NCBI GenBank assembly: GCA_029582155.1
Contig: CM055897.1
Span: 94,594,046-94,658,045 of the forward strand
Length of the DNA stretch: 64,000 nucleotides
Source of the DNA: Panopea generosa
Lineage: Eukaryota; Mollusca; Bivalvia; Adapedonta; Hiatellidae
Direction: 5' to 3'
Shown here in pieces: positions 1 through 12,100 of this stretch. How positions within the stretch are numbered: the stretch's first letter is position 1; each line of letters starts with the position of its first letter. Made by a program: the position numbers and the translations under genes. The notes under the pieces are model-generated. The model was not told the origin of the DNA. It saw only the letters and a program-made list of their open reading frames with translations, and made no database searches.

Positions 1-9
1 ATTTTCCAC

Positions 10-92
10 AGAATTGAATGTATACTTCGCAGAAATAAATGTATATTTCGCAGAATTAGATGTTTATTTCGCAGAATTAAATGTTTTAAATG
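10..92 (+). repeat. 24-bp tandem repeat, about 4 copies
   Basis: The unit is close to AATGTATATTTCGCAGAATT plus four bases, repeated about 3.5 times at the very left edge. The unit length is a multiple of three, so a short frame (NVYFAEL-type repeats) stays open; I do not regard it as coding. Confidence 0.7.
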
Positions 93-468
93 CTTTGAAA
101 TGTTTTAAAATAATATTCTCTTTGTCTGCACATCGGTATGTACATAATGAATCAATGTTTCCTAGGTATGTATCGAATGCCATGTACACAAGTAAAAAGA
201 TACGCGTTTTACGATGAATTATTTAATTTGTAGACAGACACCTCGTTTATCAATCAATAACAACAATAAATAAAATATAACGACATGCGACAATGCGTTC
301 CCACACAACACTATATCGATGAGAATATGAGCGTTATCTAGTTCGACTTTTGATATCGCTGAATACAATGTAGCACAATATAATGATTGCAAAAAGTGTC
401 AAATAAATTTTATCAAGGGAAGTATACATGTACATTGAAATGGTTATAAGTAATCATCAAACACTTAC

Positions 469-610
469 GTCGAAAGATTCTTAAAAGTTCCCTTGAGGAC
501 GATTTGGTTCCTTTCTCTGTGTCTGATTCCAACTTATGAAAAACTGCAGCACCAATAAATAGGTAACTAATGGTGACCCCCGCCAAAACAAACAATATCA
601 GCAGACGCAT
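469..610 (-). CDS. two-pore-domain potassium channel, first coding exon (partial gene)
   Basis: This is the first coding exon of a K2P (KCNK-type) potassium channel, which passes background K+ current across the plasma membrane. Translation starts at the ATG whose A is at 610. It gives a short cytoplasmic start (MRLLIL) and then TM1, with the family signature YLFIGAAVFHKLES at about residues 16-29; known K2P channels carry Y-x-x-x-GAAVF-x-x-LE here. After 47 codons plus one base the exon ends at 469, followed by a consensus donor (ACTTAC at 463-468 on the plus strand, GTAAGT on the minus). No pore (GYG) exon is visible between 1 and 462, so the rest of the gene lies left of the window. The subfamily cannot be assigned from this exon. 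Reading on past the donor adds non-homologous residues, which supports splicing here. Confidence 0.82.
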
Positions 611-932
611 TATATATTGTCATTTTACGTCATTGTCATACGATTCTGAAAAATTATATGATATTGTTATTAAGGCATATTTAACTGTTGAAAGATTGTT
701 TTTATTATCAATTTATGTCCTCCAACTAGACGAAGATTGTACAAATACATATAAAGTAAACAATGAATAAATGAACAGAATTGTGGTGGCTCGTTTTAAC
801 TTTATATTAAATCATTACTAAATAATAACAATTAATTTTCAGTAATATTTTCCTGCAAATTGACATGTCAAAACATCAATTTATACTTTGCCCAGTGGTG
901 TAATATTTCCTGATTCCTCGGAGTTCATTCAG

Positions 933-1100
933 TATTGTTCTAAAATTCAGTAGTTTTCCAAAATTCAGTAGTTTTTTTAGTTCAGTATTGTTCTAAATAA
1001 AGGTGTTCTAAAATTCAGTAGTATTCTAAAATTTGGATGTTCTAAAATTCAAAAGTGTTCTAAATTTAGTAGTGTTCTAAAATTCAGTAGTGTTCTAAAA
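933..1100 (+). repeat. degenerate ~18-22 bp tandem repeat
   Basis: Irregular repetition of TTCTAAAATTCAGTAGTG variants, at least seven copies with insertions. A shorter version of the same motif occurs at about 53.15 kb next to the same interspersed repeat, so it may belong to that element. Confidence 0.6.
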
Positions 1101-1225
1101 CAAAACACTTGTTAGACTGAGAGACCGCAAAAGCGATGGACCTTTCATCATCTCTCGTGAACCAACTCAATAAAACCGACTCTACTGTGTTTTATCTTAG
1201 ACATGTTATGTGCTTTTGAATGAGA
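1100..1225 (+). repeat. interspersed repeat, copy 1 (related to 53.14-53.30 kb)
   Basis: It has a GTGAACCAACTCAATAAAACC core followed by an ACTCTACTGTGTTTTATCTTAG-like stretch. A diverged match is at 53,228-53,275 (CATGAACAGACTCAGTAACACC, then GTGTCTGCTATTTTCTAAT). No coding potential; class unknown. Confidence 0.5.
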
Positions 1226-2039
1226 CCAGAGTGTGTATACCATTGTGTTACCCGTTTTCAGGCACATGAGGAAACAATATCTTGTTCGTAAATACAGATC
1301 GATATGTTTTGTAGACATTTTAGTCATTAAAATACATCCAAGTTGATGCAATCTGGACACCATGGCCAGTTTTCAACTGTTCCGCGGTGAATATCAGATT
1401 GGAAACATAAATGAAAAATCAAAATTCAGAGGGTACGCATTTCTAGTAATTTGAATTATATTTTAAATCATTATTTGTTGAAATTACTATCAAAGAAATT
1501 TTTTCAATTTTAGAGTGATAAAATATAGATTAGATTTATTGAACTTAAATAGTCAGAATATATCTACAATCCATATTAAGGCATGTTGTATAAGATCTAT
1601 TCCTATTTACATGCTGATCGTGAAGTAAACCATCCTCCTTGTGTTTCCGTGCAGGTACCAGTCAATTGGAAATAGCACGTGCTTCTTGCTGTACAGTGGA
1701 TTCAATGATAAAATACTAAAACGTTTTTGTTTATCAATTCAGTATATAGCGCATATTTAACGAATAAACATCCAATTAACATCAATTTTATGACATGAAT
1801 TGTTCTGTTTATGTTTATTGTGTTCTTTATGTAATACTATTATGTATGTTGCTCTCCGAAACTGGAGAGAAAATATAAATATAAGTTATCGTCGTGTATG
1901 GAACATGTGCTGGCTCTATTAAGAGTTTCCCTATACACTTTATTGTTTATTTCAAGGTCACTAATACCGTTTGTTACATTTCTGTATTATCTCATAACGG
2001 AGTTAAAGAGCACATTGTGTTTTCATTTCATGTTTTGGC

Positions 2040-2368
2040 ATTAGTTCATGTAATGGTAGCTGTAGTTGTATGGTGTTTAACCTCGCTTTCACCACTGTTC
2101 GAGTCATCGCGGCGGTGTTTACTTGAGACAGTATTTCAAGTTTCACATCACTGGAGTGTCGCAGACACATGGTATGATACCCACCCAATCACATTATACC
2201 GACACCGGGTTGACCAGACCTAGAACTATCCTCTAAATACTGAGCGCAAAGCGAGGAAACTGCTAGTATCATATTTCAAGTCTTTGGTGTGATCAGGCCG
2301 GGGATCGAACCGACGACGATCCGAATGCGAGGCCGACGCTCTACCACTAGACCACACTGCGGTCTTTC
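2040..2368 (-). mobile_element. tRNA-derived SINE (family 1), minus strand
   Basis: Read on the minus strand from about 2368, a tRNA-like head has a box A-like TGGTCTAGTGGTAGAGCG and a box B-like GGTTCGATCCC. It is followed by a conserved body (AGGATAGTTCTAGGTCTGGT, a GGTGTCGGTATAATGTGATT-like stretch, GAGACA.. and CACCGCCGCGATGA) and a CCATACAAC-type 3' part. The same order of blocks is found at 8.47-8.75 kb and 50.04-50.29 kb, which defines a family. It could belong to one of the tRNA SINE families described in bivalves; I cannot verify which. Confidence 0.75.
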
Positions 2369-2379
2369 AAGTAAATGAA

Positions 2380-4235
2380 AATTTATCATGTTTTTATGTA
2401 TTTCATGAAAAGGAACCCTGTGTGGCAATAAATACTGATGTATGACGGTTAATGTGGCTGGGAGCCGTAGTAGAGGTTAGTAAACTCCGGATAAGAGTTA
2501 TCAATTTTAGATAATTATTTCACGTGATTTAGATTTCAACAGATTCCAGGAAGCGCATGAGCCCATTAGAGCATCATTTTGTTTTTAGTGGTTTGTTAAG
2601 AAGTAATGAAATAACCTTAGCAAAATTGGTTTATTTATCAAATACGATTTGTTTTTACGATGAAATCACATTTTTCGCATCAAATTTTCCATATTTTCTG
2701 CAGTTGTGTTGTTTGGACTTGGTATAGTAAGCAGTTTCACGAACTAGTGACGTCATTAAAAGTAGTTCTGCTAAACGGACCAGGCTACAAGTTTTAACAC
2801 CACTCACTCCGATGCGTCAACATCAATATACAAATTAAAGTATACATCTTTACTTCTTTATTACTTCCCGAATAAAAGAGTTCATAAATGTATACTTACA
2901 AACATACGAATCAGAACAAGGAATGCATGTACAAAACGAGTTGGTGATGCAACTCAATCTTAGATGTTTATTGACGTAGTTACATTGGTGAATCAGTTTG
3001 CACCAGAGAATGATATATGCACACGCACATCAAACAGTTAAAACATAAATACATAATTGCAGTGTTATCTGCAGGCATCGAATGCAACACGTATTTTGGC
3101 CTGCTGTTATTCATTGAAGTCCTTGAACTACAATTACGTTTTATTGAAAAGCTCGTAGAGTAAAATGATCATAATCAAGAGTCTTGCAGAATCGAAACGA
3201 AACACAATATATACACATATATGCATGTAATGTCAAAGCAACAGTTATATAAACATATGGGTTTTAAAGGTGTATGAGCGTACATGCTTTGTCTACTGCT
3301 AGTATAATAGACTAATTAAATAGTATGATTTTCATTATCATTTTTAGTGTTTCGCATACTACGATTTACGACGTCCACACTTTTAATTAAGAGAAACCTG
3401 AGATTTATGGATCGTCTGTCTGAAAAAGCTTAGTTGCATTGACTACTATATAAAGAACAGAGTGTAAAGCACTTCCTCTGACGTGCTCAGTTATTGCGAG
3501 GGTTGCCCTGGATCGCATTTGCAACAATCTGCAAATTTTGGAGCCGCGAGAATCTCAGTTGTTTTACCACATAGAGTAAACCGACGGATATTGTCAGTAT
3601 TGCAAAACAATAATGATTGATGGGCAATAGTATATGTAATTAAGCCGCATTAAGGTATCACACTGTGGGCGGTTTCTCCATTTCAGTTGAACATTTAATT
3701 GTATAGCAGAATTCACCATACTTTTCCGCTGGGGAATTTCAGGAAATACACTGTCGCCTATATACTTGGTCAAAACATACACTAGGTGGTATCTACCTAA
3801 AATCTTGCATGAGAGTTTTTACTTCGTTTACGATTATGCATAAATGAAACCAGTCTTTGACAAAATATTTGCTTGATTTTATACCTAAAGTTGAGTTTAC
3901 ACACTTGTCCGAACAGCAGCAACGTTTTTCAATCCTATATAATATGGGTCAAATCCCTACGCAACTTAGTTTTCGTCAGTTTCAGAATGTATTGAATACA
4001 TTTGATACATTGACGATGAGCGCTCTACAATAAAATCACGTACATGTCAGTCCAGTCAAGTTACACCATAGCTCACTACCATATAACGCCTTCGGTAAAA
4101 CAACAGATTCATAGATTTTTAATGACATTAAGAATGCAGTGCGTTTTTATGAACACTTCAGCCGACAAAACCGAAGAATGTATTTTGTAGGTTGCTGCAG
4201 CAATCCTGTACATTTTCATAAAGAGACATATCACT
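2380..4235. other. intergenic, no gene seen
   Basis: AT-rich sequence with no recognisable exon, RNA gene or array on either strand. The short open frames at about 3.6-3.8 kb have no recognisable homology. Confidence 0.5.
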
Positions 4236-4241
4236 TAAACG

Positions 4242-5190
4242 TGAGACTCCAGGGTGGTTGTTTCGATCAGCTTCTGCAGTGTCACTCTTTCCAAGGTGGG
4301 TGTATCGGTCGCCTTCTACAATGTCACTGTTTCTAAGGTGGGTGTATATGTCGGCTTCTACAATGTCACTGTTTTCAAGGTGGATACGTCGGCTTCTACA
4401 ATGTCACTGTTTCCAAGGTGGGTGTATCGGACAGCTTCTACAATGTCACTGTTTCCAAAATGGCTGTATCGGTCAGCTTCTACAATGTCACTGTTTCCAA
4501 GGTGGGGTATCGGTCGGCTTCTGCAATGTCACTGTTTCCAAGGTGGGTGTATTGGTCGGTTTCTATAATGTCACTGTTTCCAAGGTGACTGTATCGGTCG
4601 GCTTAAACATTGTAACTGTTTCTAAAGTGGGGGTATCGGTCGGCTTCTACAATGTCACTGTTTCCAAGATGACTGTATCGGTCAGCTTCTACAATGTAAC
4701 TGTTTCCGAGGTTGGTGTATCGGTCAGCTTTTACAATGTCACTGACACCGAAGTGATGTATCGGTCAGCTTCTATAATGTCACTGTTTCCAAGGTGGGTA
4801 TATCGGTCAGCTTTAACAATGTCACTGTTTCCATGTTGACTGAATCGGTCAGCTTCTACAATGCCACTGTTTCCAAGGTGGGTGTATCGGTCAGCTTCTA
4901 CAATGTAACTGTTTCCAAGCTGACTGTATCGGTCAGCTCCTACAATGTCACTGTTTCCAAGGTATGTTTATCGGTCAGCTTTTACAATGTCACTGTTTCC
5001 AAGGTGACTATATCGGTCAGCTTCTACAATGCCACTGTTTCCAAGGTGTTTGTATCGTTCAGCTTTTACAATGTCACTGTTTCCAAGGCTGTTGTAGCGC
5101 TCAGCTTCTATGATGTCACTGTTTCCAAGGTTGTTGTATTGGTCAGCTTCTACAATGCCACTGTTTCCAAATTTCCAATGGCTTTAATGT
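4242..5190 (+). repeat. 42-bp minisatellite, about 22 copies
   Basis: Unit close to GTGTATCGGTCAGCTTCTAC followed by AATGTCACTGTTTCCAAGGT and GG (42 bp, 14 codons). Copies differ by substitutions and a few small indels, so the same 14-residue peptide period (SFYNVTVSKVGVSV) continues in different frames across the array. There is no start, signal peptide or flanking coding sequence of another character, so I call it a non-coding minisatellite. Confidence 0.9.
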
Positions 5191-5199
5191 TGTCGATCT

Positions 5200-8100
5200 A
5201 ATGGCCTGGAAGATATGCGCTTAAATCAATGGACCGTCGAAAGCAGACCACTATGACCGAATAACCACACACCGTAATAGCCTGCATTATAATATACAAA
5301 TGAAACAAAATGTAATATATCCTTGCGAAATCTTTGGACCAAAGAAAGCAGCTTTCCGAGACCTAATTATATATGCAGTGATACATTGTGGAAATCTTGA
5401 AACACAGTGTCAAGTTTTATCATAACCGGCATAATAGTATTAGAGATCGGTCCCATAAGAGAAAACAAAAACATAAATCGTACAGCTCTACATATGCCAG
5501 CTTAATACATGCTTGTAACCGTTTAAACTAAATATCGCTATTGGGGATTCTATTATAGTCTATTATAATGATATTCTGTTCTGTTGTATTATGTCGTGTT
5601 GTATTGTGTTCTGTCTATTACATTTTGCTAATGCTGTTATATTTTTGCCAATCTGTATTTAAGCACATGTGACATTAATTGCATTATTGTCGTACTTTTT
5701 TTACATGTCAATAAATACGTTTTTGCTCTATTGGTGGTATGCATACCAAACGTAAGTTTCACAAATATGTGACATATTCGCACGTATTTGTAACACAAAA
5801 ATGAAGGGTTTGCACGGATGGTGTGAAGAATGCGTTTCTGTAAAATTTACGGTTCACCAAAACGATTCTGAGTTTCTATCACGTCGATATAATCTGATGA
5901 AATACACTTTTTGCCCAGATGACTATGAATATGCAGATTTAATGTCTCTCGGTCATCTGCCAAAATTACGACACGTTCAGAAGAGTATCTGCATATAAAC
6001 TTTGGTATAATATTTTCATATTTGCATCGTGCAGAAGTAGCGTTGTGTCAAAACCATCAAAGTTGCCGTATGTTCCTTAAACGTATGAATATATCGTATG
6101 AACACCTGCGAAAATCAATAATTGCTGATTTTTTCAGGATAAGAATTTATTAATCTAATTCACTCTTGTGCCGGTAGCGAATGCTTCTAATTATGTATAC
6201 ATTGTTCAACCCATCGTTCAATATCATGTATTTGAATAGATTTCAATATATATTTCAATATCTCTGGCGTGAAAACACATTTGGCGTGTATGTTATCTAG
6301 CATTAACCCCAAACCTTAGAATGACAACAAACTCAGTAATATTATTTAATCAGCTCCTTTAAAAGTTCAAGATGAATGATAACATTGTAATTCATACGTA
6401 GCATTTTCTTTATTTGTTGTTGCCATGATTATATCATTGTACGGTTTTCATAACACAATCAACCGCGCCACTTAACAAACGGACTAATCTGTGGGTGAAA
6501 ACCGAATAAAAACAAATGCGTTGCCCAAATTAACGTTAGTTTACAAGCATATTAACGGCATCAGTGCAAGTTTTGCCAAGCTTCGTTGCTTCGGTTACTA
6601 CATGTGAGTACCATACGCTGTATAGGATGTTGGAATATTCACCCCACTACAAATTCGCCTGAGGAATATTCGCGCCATAACTGGGAAAACTATGAATCGC
6701 CCCATAATGGTGTGTAAAGGATTCGAGATAAAACAAAGCTGTATATAACATAAGTCTCATAAATCAGACTGGTTCGAAGGAAATATAAATTAATAATAAA
6801 GATATTTATTCATTGTTTGTTAAACAAATGAAACTGAAATATGACGAACTACTTTAGACAAAAGAATTTCAGCGATCAGTACGCTTAGTTAGGGAGAACT
6901 ATTATTGCTTGAAATAAAAATGACACTATGTACTAACGAATACTGTCAAACTAGAACACGGCATCGATTTGTTCAGTTGTGTGTTCAATATAGATTCTTT
7001 AAACTGTAAAAAAACCCATGTAACATGATGGCTTCAGCTCAATTGAGAAATATTTGTTAAAGGCATGCTTTTAGATTCCAGATTCTTATCTATTTGCGTG
7101 TATAAGGAACCACATAAATGGGGGATCTAATGACCCGATATGAAGATACAATATTACAAATGTACATTGTTACAAATATACATTTTACAAAATATGCATT
7201 TTTACAAATATACACTATAATAATTTTTATTTTGAAGTGATAATGCGAAACCTCCCGATTTTGAAACATGTGTTTGTTTTGCTGTGAGAAATGACTGAAT
7301 ATTAATATACATTAAAAAACATCAGTTATAAAACATACCCGAAATTCAATTAAGGACATTTTTTGTAATTGATACTTTAAGTCTGCTAAATGGTGCTATG
7401 TGTTTGTATAAATAGTATTCAAGAAAAATGCAATTTTCTTACCTGTGAATCCAGGTCCGCCGTCTATTCAATTAATTAAGTATCGATTCAGCGTCCCCGC
7501 ATGGGATGTCAGTAATAATATATAGCAGTTTCAGACAAATCGCTCATAAAACATCTGCTATAAACAAACATGGTTTTATCTGAACATAATTCCAGTTTAT
7601 AGTTCTAATCAGATATTTCATTTCCAGAAAGGCAAATTATCATTGTCCTTTGTACGTAAAATACAATGGTTTATTAATACACTATTTTCAATTAGTCTTT
7701 TTATTATTTTCCGCATGTGCATGTTGTGGCACTTGAAAGAATAGTTTCCTCTCCGTATTTATAGATTACACTCACTGTGTACAATTAAAGTATTTACGAA
7801 TAAGAACGTGTGCTAACAGGAAACATATATATGTATATAATATACATGAATTACTGATAATACTTAGATGTAGCGGTATATATTATTGACAATGTGGAAT
7901 GCGCAAACACTCAATTATAAATGCAAACTGTTATATGGATAGCTATGAACAATAAATACAACACGAACCATTTTAAACACGATCCTTTGTTTTTTTAAAG
8001 CTAATATATTTTTTTTTTCCACGAAGCTACCAAACCAGCATTCATAATCCACTTGTAGACCGTGGAACATGTGTATTCAATACGGCATTCTTATTTGCAT

Positions 8101-8290
8101 TTTGTATTTGCAGTTGTCTGTATTATTGCCACGATAATGGCAACATGTGCCAATAGCATGTCTGCAAGTGTTTAACGTACTTTTTTCATAACACAAATCC
8201 TGCATATACTGCATGTGAAATCATTCTACAAACAGTTGTACATTTAAATTGGGAACTGCAAAATATTCAGATAAGCAGGTTATGAAATAT
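5200..8290. other. intergenic, no gene seen
   Basis: AT-rich DNA without a supported gene. A short imperfect repeat of TTACAAATATACATTT lies at about 7150-7215. The 65-codon frame at 5801-5998 has no family I recognise and no splice context. Confidence 0.5.
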
Positions 8291-8294
8291 AAAC

Positions 8295-8298
<4 letters not shown>

Positions 8299-8371
<73 letters not shown>

Positions 8372-8389
8372 AGAGAGAGAGAGAGAGAG
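8299..8389 (+). repeat. (GA)n microsatellite
   Basis: An almost pure GA dinucleotide run of about 90 bp with one interruption (GTAAGAGA near 8369). Confidence 0.97.
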
Positions 8390-8468
8390 GTCAGAGTGAT
8401 AAAACTTTATGTCGAGTGTTGATTTTATTTCCGCTTTGTTGATAGTCAGTTTTATACATAAAAACCTA

Positions 8469-8755
8469 CCACAGCGGTGGTCTAGGGGTAGAGCGTCCGC
8501 ATCGCATGTGGAAGGTCGTGGCCTCAATCCCCGACCGGGCCATATCAAAGACGTGTATTGTACTGAACTATCAACTTCCTTGCTTGGCGCATAGCATTCA
8601 GAGGATAGTTCTAGGTCTAGTCGACCCGTTGTCAGTATAACGTGTCTGGGCGGGGTATAATACCATGTGGCAGCGCTCAGAAAATTGTCTCATGTAGACA
8701 CCGTCGCGATAAGTTGTTAACAGCGACGCTTAACACCACACAACGACAACCAGAC
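8469..8755 (+). mobile_element. tRNA-derived SINE (family 1), near full length
   Basis: Head with box A-like GTGGTCTAGGGGTAGAGCG and a box B region GTGGCCTCAATCCCCGACC. The body has AGGATAGTTCTAGGTCTAGT, GTTGTCAGTATAACGTGTCT, GGGGTATAATACCATGTGGC and AGACACCGTCGCGATAAG, and the 3' end is CTTAACACCACACAACGAC. This is the most complete copy of the family in the window and a good reference for the other two. Confidence 0.82.
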
Positions 8756-9129
8756 ATAAAAACATACTTGGTTGGTATAAATATAAAAACACAATTTACA
8801 ATTCGCCGCTGTTATATGTGATCGTTGAAAGCCATTGTTCATATGTAGCTAGGATAAATAGTCATTTCCGGTACACCAACAAAGTTTCAAATAACGAAAC
8901 ATTGATTTATATAAATCCTTTAACAGGGAGAATATGCCTTCCTGGCCATACTTGCTAATGAAACAGTTAAAGATAATGAGACATACATTTTAATAAAAGT
9001 TTTATTTTGTGTACATTATGGCTCATATGATATCTCAACTTGATATTTCAACATGATATACTCGAATTTGATAAAACACGTGTCAATGTAGAACAGTTAT
9101 TTATTTTCTCTGTTTATTTTCCTTTGATT

Positions 9130-12100
9130 TTTTGATTGGTGCTGGTTTGATAACTGGCTTTCTGTCTTTGTGCCTGTATGTCCGGCGTTCTTGCTACGCT
9201 CCTGGCAATATTACCGGCTTTCTATCTGCCTATCTTTCTGTCTATCCTCCTGTCTTTATTCCTGGCTATGATTCTGGCTTTCTACCTCGTTATCTTACTG
9301 GCTATCATCCTGGCTTTTTACTTGTCTGCCTCCTGCCTATAAACCTGGCTATTGCTCTGGCGTTTGCCTGATTATTTCCATGTTCATCTTGACTATATAG
9401 CTTGCTACATGTATCATTATGGTTTTCTATCTCGTTATTTTCTTGACTATCATCCTGGCTTTCTACCCGGCCATCATCCTGGCATATTACCTAACAATCA
9501 TCCTGACTTTCTATCTGGCTATCATTCTGACTTTCTATCCCGTTATCATCCTTGCTATCATACTGGCTTTCTGCCTGGCCATCATCCTGGCTTTCTACCG
9601 CGTTAACTGCCTGGCTATCATACTGGCTTACTGTCTGGCTATCATCCTGACTTTCTATCGGCTATCATCATGGCTATCATTCTACATTTCTACCTGGCTA
9701 TCATCCTGACGTTTTACCTGGCAATTATTCTGACTATCTATCTTGCTATCATTCTGGCTTTTTACCTCGTGATTGTCTTGGCTTTCATCCTGGCTTTCTA
9801 CCTGACTATCATCATGTCTTTCTACCGGGCTATCATCTTGACTTTCTATCTCATTAACTCTATGGCTTTCATCCTGGCTCTCTTCCTGGCTATCATCCTT
9901 GTTTTCTACCTGGCTATTGTTCTGGCTATCATCCTAGCTTTCTACCTGGCTATCGTCCTGGCTATCATCCTGGCTTTCTACCTGGCTTCCTATCTCGTTA
10001 TCTTTCTGATTTTCATCCTTGCTTTCTACCTGGCTATCATCATGGCTTTCTACCTGGCTATCGTCCTGGCTATGATCCTGTTTTTTTACCTTGCTCAAAT
10101 CCTGGTTTTCTGCCAGACTATCATCTTGACTGTCTACTGGTTATCTACCTGGCTATCATCCTGACTTTATACCTGGCTATCATCCTGGCTTTCTACCTTG
10201 TTATCTTCCTGGCTTTCTGCCTGGCTATCATTCACTTTCTATTGGCTATAACCCAGGCCTTCTACAAGACTATCATCCTGCCCTTTTACCTCGTTATCTT
10301 CCTTGTTTTCTACCTGGCTATCATCCTGGCTTTCTACCTGTGTACCATCCTGGATAACTAGCTGGCTATCATCCTGAATTTCTACCTCGTTATCCTCCTG
10401 GTTACCATACTTGCTTTTTGCCTGGCTATCTTCCTGACTTTCTATCTGGCTATCGTTATTGCTATCATCCTGACTTTCTACCTGGCTATTTTACTGGCTT
10501 CCTTCTTAACTATTATCCTGGCTTTCCATCTCGCTATATACTTGGCTATCATACAAGTTCTCTGCCTGGCTATCATCCTGGCTTTCTACCTGGCTATCAT
10601 CATGGTTATCATCCTGGCTTCCTACCAAGCTATCATCCTGACTTTCTACCTGGCTATCATCCTGACATTGTCCCTGGATATTGTCCTTGCCTTCTACCTC
10701 GTTATCTACCTGGCTATTATCCTGGCTTTCCACCTCGTTATCTATCTGGCTATCATACAAGTTTTCTGCTGGCTATCATCCTGGCTTTCTACCTGGCTAT
10801 CATCATGGCTATCATCCTGGCTTCCCACCAAGCTATCATCCTGACTTTCTACCTGGCTATCATCCTGACATTGTCCCTGGCTATCGTCCTTGCTTTCTAC
10901 CTCGTTATCTACCTGGCTATTATCCTGGCTTTCCACCTCGTTATCTACCTGGCTATCATACAAGTTTTCTGCCTGACTATCATCCTGGCTTTCTACCTGG
11001 CTATCATCATGGCTATCATCCTGGCTTCCTATCAAGCTATCATCCTGACTTTCTACCTGGCTATCTTCCTGACATTGTCCCTGGCTATCGTCCTTGCTTT
11101 CTACCTCGTTATCTACCTGGCTATTAGTTTGTATTTCTACCTGGCTATCATTCTGGCTTCCTACCTAGCTATCATCGTGGCTTTCTACCTCGTTATCTTC
11201 CTGGTTATCATCCTGACATTCTACCACGCTATCATCGCGCCTTTCTACCTGGATATTACCCTTGCTTTCTACTTGGCTATCATCGTGGCTTTCTACATCG
11301 TTGTAAGTCTGGCTTTCTACCTGGCTAACATCCTGGCTTAGTATATGGCTATTATCCTGGCTTTCTACGTTGTTATCTTCCAGGCTGTCATTCTGGCTTT
11401 CTACCTTGCTATCACCCTGAATTTCTACCTGGTTATCATCCTGACATTCTACCTGGCTATCATCCTGCCTTTCTACCTGGCTATCATCCTTGCTTTCTAC
11501 TTGGTTATCATCCTGGTTTTCTACATCGTTATCATCCTGTCTTTCTACCTGGCTATCATTCTGACTTTCTACCTGGCTATCATACTGGCTTCCTACCAGA
11601 CTATCATCCTGGTTTTCTTCCTTGTTATCCTCCTTGCATTCTACCTTGCTATCATCCATGCATTCTACCTGGCTATCATCCTGGCTTTCTACCTGGCTAT
11701 CGTCCTGGATTTTTACCTCATTATCTTCCTGGCTACCATACTGGCTTTTTGCCTGCTATCTTCTTGGCTTTCTTTCTGACTATCATTATTGCTATCATCC
11801 TGGCTTTCTACCTGGCTATCATCCTGAGTTTCTTCTTAACTATCATTCTTTCTTTCTACCTCGTCATCTAGCTGGCTTTCATACTGGCTTTCTGTGTGGC
11901 TATCATCCTGCCTTTCTATCTGGCTATCATCCTGGCTTTCTACCTGGCTATCATCCCTGACTTTCTACCTGGCTATCATCCTGACATTCTACCTGGCTAT
12001 CATCCTGGCTTTCTATCTCGTTATCTACCTGCCTGTTATACTGGCTTTCGGCCTGACTATCATCCTTGCTTTTTACCTGGCTATCATCCTAGCTATCATC

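Larger units (their letters stand above)
611..2035. other. intergenic / K2P upstream region
   Basis: No exon is recognisable here. It is the 5' side of the minus-strand K2P exon. It contains a degenerate run of TTCTAAAATTCAGTAGTGTTC-like units (about 933-1100) and an interspersed repeat at about 1100-1225 that resembles 53.14-53.30 kb. Confidence 0.5.

Noticed and set aside
5801-5998. 65-codon frame with several Cys residues
   Set aside because: No recognised motif or splice sites; too short to support.
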